From Hypoxylon rubiginosum (taxonomy: Eukaryota; Ascomycota; Sordariomycetes; Xylariales; Hypoxylaceae), in assembly GCA_902806565.1 (NCBI GenBank), contig CADCXA010000033.1:62001-126000 (forward strand): a DNA stretch of 64,000 bases, in the 5' to 3' direction. The notes beneath the pieces were generated by a model that saw nothing but the letters and a program-made list of their open reading frames with translations, was not told the DNA's origin and did not search any database. This document shows, piece after piece, positions 1 to 11,160 of this stretch (within the stretch, counting starts at the first letter, position 1; each line of letters opens with the position of its first letter). Position numbers and translations under genes: made by a program.

Positions 1-529
1 GACGGAATATTCAACCGCCGAACCAATTCAAAATGGAGTCTTCCATCGTCTATCGATAAGGGAGCTAGAGCTAATCAGGGATCCACACTCAAGTCAATAC
101 CCCTCATTGGCCGGCAGAAATCCCCCACTATCGCAGCTCCTGAACGTGGGAGTGGGCGGTTAAGCGCCGAAGCAGCTCGTCTCTTCTCATCCTCCCCTCA
201 CCTTATGCAGGGTCGAATGGGCAGTGACTTGGGTGGTACGGGCTGGTAGGCAAATGATTTTTATTTAGAAAAGGCGTCTAAGGTAGAGTGATCGTCATTT
301 AATGGTGTCATCTTTTTCTGAGAGCTTCCGCGTAAATGGTAGGTTTCTTTTTCTCTTTCTCCTTTTCCACCTTGGACTCGAGACTATTTTGAAGCTTCCG
401 GTCGACTTTTGACTTTTCGCTACATGAAGAACGGCATTGAATTACGTCTGCCTACCCATACTTAAATATAGTCATCACTCTCTGCTGTACTAGCGCACCG
501 CCCTTGGAAAAGGCCGAATCACGACCGAG
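1..529. other. Upstream intergenic stretch, no gene seen
   Basis: No coherent coding frame is visible. A pyrimidine-rich tract at about 345-375 is typical of fungal promoters and 5' leaders, so this is probably the promoter and leader of the gene starting at 530. Confidence 0.5.
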
Positions 530-2046
530 ATGGCTGTTCGGCCTGGTGAGGAGAACGTTGCGACGCTGTAAGTGCCCGGTGCCAAAGGGATAGACGATGT
601 TTAGGATATCCAGAACATTACAGTGACTGAACTTTCTTCCTTCGTAATAGCTTCGCGGACGTTCATTACTTTTACGGATCGCCCGAAGCGAAACCGCTGC
701 ATCATCGCTTCGACAAGGGATCTTACGTGTACCTGTTTGAGAATGCGAACGATCGGAGAGCGCGCGTTGAGATTGCAAACCAACCGGGCAGAGACGACCA
801 AGATGCCTTTGATGGATGTAAGAACTACGCAGCAGATCTGCTCAGTACCTTGCGCGTATCCTAATGACTGTTCGATGTAGTCCTGGATAGAACACGGATC
901 CGGTATTCCTACAAGCAACAATGTCTCGTGAGCATCGTAGTCGAAGGGGTGCCCGGTGCGCCCACAGACCCAAGCCAGTGGCATCTTCCAACGTACGACC
1001 CGCGTAATGAGAGCAAATACCATTACAAGCTCCATTCGGTCGATATCTACTTCTGGACTCAGGCCGACGCTCTACAGTTTGTCAACGGCGTGCGAAGGGT
1101 CTTACCGCCGGCTCAAGTAGAAGTTGCAGATGAGCCAGGCCCGCCGCCGCTCCCGTACGGCCAGTCCCACGACGCGAATCCCCTAGTACAGAAATTAGAA
1201 AATGTCGCCATCTCAGACCCGAGATACTCGAGCCCTAAACCTGCACCGCAGGGTATTCCTTCATTTGCCCCTCCCCCGACGTCAGGGTCTGGGCTGGACA
1301 GCAAGGGAGCTTCGCCTCAGAACTTCGCGCCGATCGCGTATAATCCGGCCGCACCACCCGCCGCCGAACAGAGGATACATCGGGAGAAGACTCCCCCTCC
1401 GATAGAAGAGGACGGACGAGATCCCCTCGCGGCGGCCGTCGCACGCGATTATGCGCCACCCTATACTCCCGGGTACGGAGCGACAAACTTCTCAGCTCCG
1501 CCAGGTGCTGCCGGTCTACCTGGGCCTCCAACCCATCCCGGTCTCGTGAGTCCCGGCCTGCCGACGCCCGGCCTCATCAGCCCCGGCCTGCCAACCCCAG
1601 GCATAGCAAGCCCAGGCTTCCCGCCGCCCCAATTCGCACACCTGCAGCGCTCGACGACGATGCCGGTGTCCGGCATGGCGTCGCCGGGTCTCGCAAGCCC
1701 CTACGGCGCCAACTTCCCCGGCTCTCCTGGCTTCGCGCCCCCGCCGCAGAGCGCGCAGCACCACCACCCGACTCCCCCTCCGGTCCAGAGCCCCGGCCTA
1801 CCCCCGCCGCCCCCGGGAGGCTACGCGCAGTACCCTTTCGGTAGCGCGCAGCAGCAGACGCCCGGCGCGGCGGACTACAGCATCCACCAGCAGCTGTACC
1901 GGCCGACGGAGCAGGAGCACGCGGCTAAGTACGGCGTTTACAAGCCCAAGCCGGAGGGGGGGCCGAGCAAGCTCGGGCAGAACGCGGAGAGGCTCGAGAA
2001 GGGCGTCACCGGGATGCTGAAGAAGTTTGAGAAGAGGTTTGGGTAG
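530..2046 (+). CDS. Conserved proline/glycine-rich ascomycete protein, function unknown
   Basis: Three exons: 530-567, 651-817 and 881-2046, giving about 456 residues. Both introns have GT...AG ends (GTAAGT and GTAAGA donors) and all codon phases close, which fixes the start at 530. The first ~150 residues look folded and conserved, with aromatic-rich patches (HYFYGSP, IRYSYKQQ, DIYFW). From about residue 170 the chain is proline-rich and disordered. At roughly residues 285-315 there are collagen-like repeats of the type PGLxSPGLPTPG, encoded at about 1530-1620. The last ~30 residues form a Lys/Glu-rich amphipathic segment with the motif GMLKKFEKRFG. I do not recognise a named family. An adaptor or RNA-associated role is conceivable, but the sequence does not show it. 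The gene model is well supported; the function is not. Confidence 0.75.
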
Positions 2047-3628
2047 CTGATGTTATCTTATCTTGGGTATCTCAGGAGTCAGGAGATCACCGTGGTTATA
2101 GCTTGATATAACAATGTATCATGAAGGTTGTAAATGGATCACTCTTTGCAATATATACGCCTAGGTTCGTTGCTATCAGGGAGCTTCTGTTAGGTATTGG
2201 GTACGGGCGAAGCTTTTTAGCTAAATGAAAAGCAGCTAAATTGAATTTTCAGCTTGAAGGCGCAAATGTGACAATTATTTTTCTGAGATTATGGGTGTCA
2301 GACACACATGAACCGCCGTGGCTGACAGGATGCGACGGTAGGCTGTCATATACATGGCTAGCTGTACCGTTGACATTCCTTGTAGATAAATGAGACAGCA
2401 GCCCGCCTACAATATGTAAGCAACCCTAAAAGCAAAACCTCGCGAGGCCAGTGAAACATAATACACATATACTCTCCGGGATAACATATCGAGGAAGCTT
2501 GTTGAAGAAATCCCTTCATCGTAGCTGAGTATCTGGTAGAACTTCCCTTTGCTTCTTAAATGCGGCAACACACGTTATCTTTCCTGAAGGCATCGTCAAT
2601 TCCACTAATGCGCGCATGTCTCACCATTCAGCTAAATGTGTGAGATCGGTAGTAATCATTGGCCACGGCTCGCAGCAATAAGGAAGAATCGAAAGACATG
2701 TCTCACATGCCATGCGCTAAAGTAAGGAACCTCGTAAATTGTATGTCTTACAAGCTGTTAGCTCTGTTAGCTCTAGTCTCCGAGACCCTTCAGCTTCAGC
2801 TTCAGCGCGCAGTAAGAAAATGTGAAAGCCGCGAAGTAAGGGATTTCGGTATCGTCCGTGCCTGATCGGCGACGATAATGAGGACGACTTCGTCTTCACT
2901 GCCACTGCCACTGCCATGGCCGACTACATTGACACGGCAACGTGCGCAATGCATCCAGGGGGTGGGAATTCGAAACTAGGACCTAAAGGGTAATTTTTGA
3001 AGGTGTTTAAACTGTAAGCGCTGGCGATAATCGGTAGGGGGTGGGCATGCAAAGCGATGTCACCCTCGCGCAGGAAAAAGTCCCAGCGACCTGGCAGCCC
3101 TAGGACCATTATTAAACCAGGGACGGAAACGAGGGGGGACCACGCTAAATTTCAACCAAGGCGCAGTCGTGATACTGGGCATTGGGCACTGGGCACTGGG
3201 GAATCTCAGCCACGAAGGGCACGTATCTCTCTCTCTGGCTCCGTGCTAGATATATGGATGATTTCAATTAATTTGGAATTTTCGTAGGGCGGAGAGATGA
3301 CGTTATCCAACCTAGTAGGTAGCGAAAGAGAATCGTCAATTCCGTTTTGAAGAAGCAACGCGACGCGATGGTTTGTCCTCGCGGATACGGAGAGGCCAGG
3401 TTGAGGCAGCCTGCATGAACAAACCGCGAGTGACGATTGGAGCTTCGTATCCTTCTTTGGTTCCGAGGGTAGATGTTTCTCCTAATCCAGTCAGCTTATT
3501 ACTGAATATACAGTATCTCCGAATTTCTGTGAGGGCTGATAAAGAGATGCGTATTGAACATCGTATCACAGAAACAAAGCTCACCTAGGCACCGGCACTA
3601 TTTATCCATCTTGAAATACCTTTATACG

Positions 3629-3638
3629 TACCTAGGTA
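3629..3638. repeat. TACCTAGGTA palindrome, copy 1
   Basis: Perfect 10-bp palindrome in an intergenic region; four further copies occur in the window. Confidence 0.8.
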
Positions 3639-4304
3639 GTTATATCAGCAACTTGTCCTCGAAAATAATTAGAATAATTGTATGCATATAGTTTCTAACC
3701 GGCCCATGGCCATAGGTGGACCAGGGACGGGTTCGAAAACGGGCTATCGAGTCTAGCCTCTCTGCCTCTGAAGGATTTGAAGGGTGACCAGCCTCAAAGG
3801 GGCTGACAACCGAGACAAGCACTGCAGGCTTTCTTGCCTATCTTGGGGGAGTACGTCCACGTTTTGCTGATCTCATCGTAGATAATCTGGATCATATCAT
3901 ACAGGTATAGTCCTAGGAGGTGTGTTTCCTCTTTTATCAGTATTTAATAGCAGATGAATAACGTATGAATAACGACATCGACATTGGATAACGGGTTTTG
4001 AACGTGGCAAAGATGACCAAATTCCGTGCCATTTCACTTTAAAATCTGACGTCGAAAATCCAAGCCCTCGAATAGAAGCGCTGAAGCGTTCGGGGCTTGT
4101 CATCGATACCCTTGTCCCATTGCCTGCCTATGCCTGCCTTATGTACCTCCTGCCTGCATGTAACTGGTGCTTCCTTGGATTTCTTACCGTGGGGGACGTA
4201 TGCGTACCTCTATTTCGTAGTACTACTGCAAGTACTCCAGGGCTGCAAGCACTGCGAAAGCAGCTAAGGGCCTTGAGGTTAGCAACCTAGTACCTTGCCG
4301 CCCG

Positions 4305-4440
4305 CCGCTCGTCTATTCATTTTCTCCCCACTTCCGTTTCTTCCAACTCCAACTGCGTCTTCATCCTCGTCCTCGCCCTCGCCCTCACCTCGTCTCCTTT
4401 CATCTTTACTCCCAAACTCCAAGTCTCTTGTCGGCATTCA
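4305..4440 (+). promoter_or_regulatory. Pyrimidine-rich putative promoter/leader tract
   Basis: This stretch is dominated by C and T on the plus strand, with repeated TCCTCG and CCTCGCC units. CT-rich boxes near transcription starts are common in filamentous fungi. It lies about 0.6 kb upstream of the start at 5036, so either a long leader or another upstream intron would be needed. The assignment is inferred from composition and position only. Confidence 0.3.
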
Positions 4441-5035
4441 AAATTTTATTGCTATTATTTCATTGACGATTTACGATTGTGCAGCTTTTGATCCGACATC
4501 TAGCATTATTCTACTATCGACCTGTTTTACCTCTTTGTTTTTCAACTGAACAGTTCGTTCCGAAAATCATTAATAGCTTTGTCCGTCTTGGCATCTGAAG
4601 ACTCCGATTCGTCTCGTCTATAGATCTGTTTAAATATACAGTATCTGCTAGACTCAACCCTATTGGATTCAGGTCCAGATATCAAACTGATCGTAGTGGC
4701 CTATTTACGTGGAGTCTACTCCGACTAGTGCCGTCGTCGCATCATTCGCATACGTTTCCGTTACCAATCCCGCTATTAATCCACTGCCGGACCGGACTTT
4801 TGCTTACGAGCCTCGCCCCGGGACGAACCGATTCTCCATAATCGTCGTCATTGTGACCCGTCAATTTCATTCATATCTGGGTTGTGCGCTTAGCTTGGTA
4901 TAGTTGTCATGCGAACGGCGCCTATCCTGAGATAACATCGTGGCTGTCGGCTGCCAGCCTACAATATCGGGTACCGTCCCCGACGGAGTCGCAAAATATC
5001 ATACTCTAGTCACTCGTTCATAATTATATTCCACT

Positions 5036-6469
5036 ATGCTACTCCCGCATCGTATACCCGTTCCTTTGCCGTTAGGCACGCGCGACAATTGTCCCTCGTG
5101 CTACAAATTGCTGCCTAGGAACGATAACGGCCCCCCTTCTAACCCGATTTTTATCGTAAGTACGATTCAATTAAGCTTGTTTCATTCGAGTATGTTTTTT
5201 GGTTGTTAACTTGAATATCGCTTTCAGGTTGTTGGTGTCCTAGCCGCTCTATTCGTCGTCGTTTTCTTGCTCTGGTGCTTTTCACGCCGAAAACTGCGAA
5301 TGAGAGGCGGAAATGCGAAGCGAGGTAAATATCAACAGACGGCCGATGCCGAGTCCCTCGACACAACTACTACGCGAGGTAGGAGGGCGCGGGGTGGTGC
5401 TTCGGCCTCCAATACGTCCGTCTCGGAGACAAATCGAACTAGCACGACTCAGGTAGATAGGAACACGTCGATCCGATCTATCATGACTTTACCAGCCTAC
5501 CGTACGAAAGCGAACGAAAACGAACAAGTTCTCGGCCGCGAAGGGGAGCGTGACGGAGTGGACGTCGTAGTGGAATATCCCACCGCCGAGGACTTGGAAA
5601 ACATGCGAGACGAAGAGATGGAAACATTGTTTCAGATCCGATTAGCTAGGAGAAGGGAGCGTGCCGAACGGGACGAACGACTACGCCAAACATCAGAAGC
5701 GAGATCCCGCAACGATACTATAGCATTGAGCGAATTGGCAGCTCGACGACGAGCCGCCCACGCGGACACCGCCGTAGATGATTTGCGCGATGCTTACGGG
5801 CAGATCAAGGAGAAGCGACAACGCGCCGTCTCCAGCGTCAGCTATCATGATCTCGGTGTCGCCCAGCTCAATGGTACCAGGGTCCGCGCAAATAGCCACG
5901 GCAGCGAGGGAGTAGGATTGCTATCGGATGCGGCCAGCATCGCCCTGTCGATACGATCCCCTTCAGCCCAGTCGCATCGCCGCGACCGAAGTGCAAGCTC
6001 CGTTTTGAGTCTTGATAGCGACTTCCCATCGCCAGCATTACCCTCGGGGGTGTCGACTCCGCGCCCCGGAAGCAACCATACGCGCGCCGGATCGAGCCCG
6101 GAAATAATTGGTGAAGCCGATCTTGGTGACGCGGATATGCCCCCGCCAGACTATGAAGATGTCAGCTTGGATGATGTGAGGTCTGGTGCCGCGACACCCA
6201 TGTTTAATGAGCCCCCACCCGACTACGCAGATCCCGCGCGCGGACGTGAAGAAAGACTTAGCGCACATGTCGGGGATATGGTCGAGAGGATGGCGGAAAG
6301 CGGTGATCTTTCAACTACGGACACCGTCCACGACGATACTTCTATGAGAAGATCTTCGAGAGGAGTTGGAGGTGCACCGCAGCTACCTAGTTTGCGAATT
6401 GGAAGATTACCAGAGATTGTTATTGAGCCTTCAACGGCTCACCCGGACTCCCAGCACCCTCAGCACTGA
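5036..6469 (+). CDS. Single-pass membrane protein with two PPxY motifs
   Basis: Two exons, 5036-5155 and 5228-6469, joined at a phase-0 GTAAGT...CAG intron; about 453 residues. Residues 1-40 form a short N-terminal segment with a CPSC motif. One hydrophobic helix (about 41-57, VVGVLAALFVVVFLLW) is followed by basic residues, suggesting a cytoplasmic C-terminus. Residues about 140-220 are charged and helix-prone. The rest is Ser/Pro-rich and probably disordered. Two identical PPPDY motifs lie at residues about 345-349 and 369-373; PPxY is the ligand of WW domains such as those of Rsp5/Nedd4 ubiquitin ligases. The extreme C-terminus (LPSLRIGRLPEIVIEP) looks conserved. There is no signal peptide, arrestin fold or enzyme motif. 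A role as a membrane-bound Rsp5 adaptor or substrate is an inference. Confidence 0.75.
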
Positions 6470-7449
6470 GCGCTCCGTCAACCGTATTTCCCACAGACCT
6501 GGAGAAATGCGTCACCGAGTTATGCAACGCTCTGCAGTTCAGGCAGAGAATAGCGGAGTTCCAACTGACTACCTGCCACTCGATAACCAATTTTCTCGCG
6601 GTCGCTCTGGCCTACGCTATCCAGGCCGTAAAACCTCTCATGGGTTGTCAAATCACCATAATATCCTCACTGGCCGGATCATTAACCCGTTGCCACCTAA
6701 CCACCAGATTCTTGGATTGAATTCGGTAGAAGCATGACACGACATGAGACTAGATAAAAGGGATGACTCTTGGAAAATAACTGAAGTAATGTAACTGGAT
6801 GATATTATGTATCATACTTGAAAGGCGTCGTGGGGTTGTAGGTACATGCAGGAACCGGTGGAGAGGCGCCCTCCGTTACACATAAGTTATGGATCGGCGA
6901 GCTTAGAAAGAGAGTGTAGGGCGAAACGATGATATATATACTCAGGTATAAACCTGTAAGGTATATAAGCTATCTCGAATTATTCTTCCTATTTAAGCAC
7001 AGGTTTCCCGTCTATTTTAGCCGGCTTCATGTCGGAGAAGCTTAACGAAAAGCTTGTTTGAGACCTAGGATACCGATCCTCGAGAAATCCTAATGGTTGT
7101 AACCTTAAGTGTTGGCACTCAGGAGGCTTACTATGAGTTTGCCGAACAGATGCGGCGTACTTTAATAGGAGTTTGCGCAGATGATAACACCGATGAGAGT
7201 ATTAGTAAACGACGCAAGATTCCGGGCAAGCTCCGTTCGGGCTCGGCATTAGCGAGGTTCTTATTACTGATACGGCCAAGTCGAAGCTCAATCGTCAGCG
7301 GAAGGGCGTGGTCCAACAACTATTCTCGGTGGGCTCCTTTGCCGAATCAAATCGAGTCGGTTAGATAGAAAAGGTTATAGAGCCCCCATTTCTTAGATAA
7401 GAGGTAGGTCGGTACATAGTAGGTCGGTAGGTCTGACTAGGTGGATCCC

Positions 7450-7469
7450 CCTACCGACTTTTCGGTAGG
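7450..7469. repeat. Small perfect hairpin
   Basis: CCTACCGA and TCGGTAGG form an 8-bp inverted pair around the loop CTTT. It lies in gene-free DNA between two plus-strand genes and has no evident U-rich tail. It could be a chance palindrome or part of a degenerate repeat. Confidence 0.4.
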
Positions 7470-8017
7470 TAACAGTAGTATTTGCTTCATAATCCTTCTG
7501 ATCATTAATCAATCTCGGCACAGGTGTGTACCGTTTCGATTGCGCCATTGGCTCTAAATATGGAGTATAAGGACTATTTGGTAGTAGCAGTGAATGTTTG
7601 TTAATCCAATCAGACTTACAGTTAGTAATAGTACATACGCTGCTCATATATGTTTCGGGTATCTCTCCTCTTCTCACCAACACCTACTCAGGATCTTGGA
7701 TCAAACGAGCGAATCACTGGAATACGGGAAGCGGAACTGGTTCAAAGACGATTCTCGGCTGTTGAGAGGGTTGAAACGATCTTTCTTTAGGCTTCTCTCT
7801 ATAAGAGAAGCTAGAGTAGCGATCAACTCATCGCATAACAACAGAAATCAGAGACAGCAAGGTACTACTCATGACGATCGTGAACTTGGCCTAATAAAGT
7901 CTCGACTACCTGGGTAACTACGTAGGGAAAATCAAGAAAGAGGCGGCAACCGGAGTTGCGAACCCGGACTGCCAACTACATCGCGAAAAGACAGAAGCCA
8001 CAAACTACGATACTATC

Positions 8018-8027
8018 TACCTAGGTA
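8018..8027. repeat. TACCTAGGTA palindrome, copy 2
   Basis: Lies 33 bp upstream of the MFS start at 8060, within a run of CCTA units. Confidence 0.8.
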
Positions 8028-8059
8028 CCTACCTACCTACCTAGACCAGATCGCACATC

Positions 8060-9614
8060 ATGGGGAGTGAAAAGGACAGTAGCAGTAACCTGAGCATTCA
8101 GGGGGCGGAGCTCTTCGAAGGCACCGTCGACCGGAGGGAGGATATCAAGCAAGCCTTACAAAACACAGCACCGCCGCCGCCGGCCGGCCCCCCGAAACCC
8201 CTCCAAGTTCCGGAGTACGTATATCCTTCCTGTCTCATATCTCGGAGGATTCATACATGTGTCTGTCCTCTGTTCCCTATTCCCGGGTAGCCGTGCAAGT
8301 CAAGTCATATGTGCCGAGATTCCGGTTTAGAAACGGCTTAGACACCCCTAATTTTATCAACCTCGCCCGATACCCTTCCCAATGAATCACCTACTAATCC
8401 TCTCCTATAGCGGCGGCCTCGACGCCTGGCTCCAAGTCTTCGGCGCCTTCGTCGTCATGATGGCGACGTGGGGCCTCGTCAACACCTTCGGCGTGTACCA
8501 GACGTACTACGAGACCGACCTACTAAAAACCAGCACGTCCTCCGACATCAGCTGGATCGGCTCGCTGCAGGGCGCCCTCCTCATGATGGGCGGCCTCGTG
8601 TCGGGCCCCTTATTCGACGCAGGCCACTTCCACGCGCTGACCGCGTCGGGTCTCTTCCTCGTCGTCTTCGGCCTGTTTATGACTAGCCTGTGCGCGGCGT
8701 ACTGGCAGGTCCTGCTCGCACAGGGCGTCTGCGTTGGGCTGGGTTGTGGATTATTGTTCCTCCCGTCCGCCGCTATTCTCAGCCAGTACTTCGCCCGCCG
8801 CCGCGCCCTGGCCCTGGGCGTCCAGTCCGCGGGCTCGCCGCTCGGGGGCATCGTGTTTCCTATTATCTTCAGCCGGCTGGAGCCTAAGATCGGGTTCGGC
8901 TGGGCGACGCGCGTCATCGCCTTCATCCTCCTAGGCCTGGCCGTTGTACCATTGGTCTTCATGCGGCCGCGCGCGGCGCCGCCGAAGCGCAAGAGAGCCT
9001 TTATCGATTCCACAGCACTGCGGGAGCCGGCGTTCCTGAGCTACTGCGGCGCCGGGCTGCTCGCCTTCATGGGCCTGTACGTGCCCTTCTTCTACCTGCA
9101 GCTGTACTCGCTGCATTATAAAGTAGTATCGCAGGACCTGAGCGCGTACCTCGTCACCCTGCTCAACGCGGGCTCCGTCTTCGGCCGCATCCTGCCCAAC
9201 TTCGCCGCCGACCACCTCGGCAGCATGAACATGCTGGCGGCCATGACGCTCGGCGCGGGCGTCCTGGCCTTCGGCTGGCTCGGCGTGCGCGACCTGGCCG
9301 GCACCGTCGTCTTCGCGCTGCTGTTCGGCTTCTTCAACGGCGGCGTGACGAGCCTGCCGCCCAGCGCTATCGTCGCGCTGACGCCGGATATGACGCGCCT
9401 CGGCACGCGCATGGGCATGGTGTTCGCGTGCATCGGCGTCGCGGTCCTCGTCGGCACGCCGATCGCGGGAGCCATCCTGCGGGGCGCCGACGACGACGCG
9501 CTCTGGAGGGGGCTCGTCGTGTTTAGCGCCGCGACGCTGTTTGTGGGCGGCCTTGGGTTCGTGCTGACGCAGTGGCTGCATGTAAGGCATGTGAAAAGGC
9601 AGGTTAAGGAATGA
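8060..9614 (+). CDS. MFS transporter, monocarboxylate/MCT-like family
   Basis: Two exons, 8060-8214 and 8411-9614, about 452 residues. The GTACGT donor at 8215 and the TAG acceptor at 8410 join to give the canonical fungal motif PDGGLDAWLQV at the start of the first membrane helix, which fixes the splice. A hydrophilic N-terminal tail of about 50 residues is followed by twelve hydrophobic segments. The body has features of fungal monocarboxylate-porter-type transporters (the Mch/Esbp6 group), for example GLVNTFGVYQTYYE after helix 1 and a Gly-rich helix pattern. It should sit in the plasma membrane or vacuole. The substrate cannot be read from sequence; relatives carry carboxylates, riboflavin or fungal metabolites. 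It converges on the quinone reductase gene downstream. Confidence 0.88.
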
Positions 9615-10155
9615 TGGGGTGGTGGCTAGGGGGTTAGGTAGAGAGGTATATACCCGGTTAGGAGCATGCACATAGTTGAGTTGGAGGGGTTTTTTTTATT
9701 TATTTATATACCAGCATAGAACAGTTAGAGATTGGATACCCAGCTAGGCAATAAATTGTCATGGACGCGTTTTTGCATAGGTATAACTTTGAAAAGACTA
9801 CCAGACCGGTGTGCGGCAGTCTTGTTTCATCTAATACCTGCAACATGAACAAGCACGCCGGTTGAGAAGTTAGCGGCTATACAAATAGTATACATTGCAC
9901 AGGAGGGGAAACGCAGGTAGGAATTATTGATCAATAAATTTCATATTAAATTTCCGCAAATTGGTATAACCTCTAAAGTTCAAATCCGAGAACGACCATT
10001 TACATTATCGCGCATTTTGTAGGCAACCCGCAAGGACCCGACCCCTTCTCCTTCTTCTTTCCTTCCTGCGTCGCGGCGGCGGCGTCAGACGTGGTGTTGT
10101 TGTTGTTGGCGGTGGTGTTGGTGCTGGGCTGAGTCTTCTCGGCACTACCATGCAG
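9615..10155. other. Intergenic region between convergent genes
   Basis: No gene is seen. AT-rich 3' flanks, including a T-run near 9690, fit transcript ends for the two converging genes. A GTT/GGT-rich patch near 10090-10135 lies just past the stop of the minus-strand gene. Confidence 0.45.
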
Positions 10156-11160
10156 TCATGCGGAGGAGCCGGAGGCGAACTTGGCTACGGTCTTGTAGAA
10201 CTCCTCGCCCTGGATCTCGGCGACGCTGATCTCCTTCTCGCTGGGCTGGCGGGAGCCGTCGCCGGCGGCGAAGGTGCCGGCGCCCCAGGGCCCGCCGCCG
10301 TGGACCTCGGACAGGTCGGTCAGGGTGGCGAAGGCCTTCGCGTACCCGAAGGGGACGTAGATTATGCCGTGGTGGGCGAGCGTGCTGATGGACGCGAGCG
10401 CCGTCGACTCCTGGCCGCCGCCCAGCGACGCCGTCGAGATGAAGAGGCCGGCCAGCTTGCCGTAGAAGCCGCCGGATTGCCACTGCTTGCCGGTCTGGTC
10501 CCAGAATACGCGCCACTGGGCGGGGAAGTTTCCGTACCGGGTCGGGATGCCTAGCAGGAACCCGTCGTACGCTTCAAGTGTTGCTGGGTCTGTGATGACG
10601 GGGATGTCGGCAGCCGGGCCCGGCGCGTACATCTTGGCCAGGACCTCTGACGAGAGGGTCTCGGGGATTCTATTTTGTTCCCGCCGTTAGAAAACTGCAA
10701 CTATGACTACGTGTGTTGGAAGTAGTACTCACTGGTATAGATCAGCGGTACCGCCAGCCTTCTCGATACCGGCCTTCTCAGCCTCGGCTAACTTGCGGAT
10801 GTGACCGTACATGGAGTACTAGCGAGTAAGACATGTTAGTTTGGCTAGCTTTTAATACGCCGTTGACGACTCGTGGCCAAGGGAATTTTGTTTGTTTGAC
10901 TTGGACACGATTCATAGCCTGTCCAAATCGACGAGACGCCATCCATTCAAGAGACTTCTCCAACTTCATGCATGTCTCGGCTCTTGAGCTGTGACAGGAG
11001 GGGTCGAAGCTTGCTTGGTGTCAATGAGCTTCCCCTCTGCCCCCCGTTTTCTCCTTTTCTTTTTCTATCGAACCCCGCACGTAAACCTGGATAGTTGCAT
11101 GTGATAATATGGGGAGAAGAAGCAAAGACTTACAAAGACGATAGCAATCTTGGGAGCCAT
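10156..11160 (-). CDS. NAD(P)H:quinone oxidoreductase, WrbA/flavodoxin-like
   Basis: Three exons on the minus strand: 11160-11134, 10818-10733 and 10669-10156; about 208 residues. The first exon encodes only MAPKIAIVF. It joins YSMYGHIRKLAEAEK after a 315-bp intron, reproducing the family's N-terminal flavodoxin strand and FMN loop. A second intron rejoins at LYQIPETL. Further motifs are GIPTRYGNFPAQW and GKLAGLFISTASLGGGQE, typical of the WrbA/Pst2/Ycp4 group. These FMN proteins reduce quinones by two electrons and protect against redox cycling in the cytosol or at membranes. Length matches the family (about 200 residues). The only odd point is the long first intron. Phases close at both junctions and the model is firm. 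Confidence 0.9.

Larger units (their letters stand above)
2047..5035. other. Long intergenic stretch, no gene seen
   Basis: About 3 kb with only short, uncharacteristic frames. Three small features stand out. A short run of imperfect ACTGGGC-type repeats lies near 3173-3202. One copy of the palindrome TACCTAGGTA is at 3629-3638. A strongly CT-rich segment at about 4305-4440 is probably part of the promoter or long 5' leader of the downstream membrane-protein gene. Confidence 0.5.
6470..8059. other. Intergenic stretch, no gene seen
   Basis: No coding region is supported. It holds a small perfect hairpin at 7450-7469 (8-bp arms around a 4-nt loop) and a cluster of CCTAC/CTAGGTA units at 8014-8043 that includes one TACCTAGGTA palindrome (8018-8027), directly upstream of the transporter gene. 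Confidence 0.45.

Noticed and set aside
7093..7368. Plus-strand frame of 91 codons in gene-free DNA
   Set aside because: It has a basic SKRRK patch but no recognisable family, start context or splice sites.
7940..7980. tRNA-like T-arm sequence
   Set aside because: The stretch resembles a T-loop, but no matching acceptor, D or anticodon stems can be drawn around it.
8931..9671. Long antisense frame of about 246 codons over the MFS gene
   Set aside because: It is the mirror of GC-rich coding sequence, rich in Arg, Glu and His, with no family features. The plus-strand transporter explains the region.
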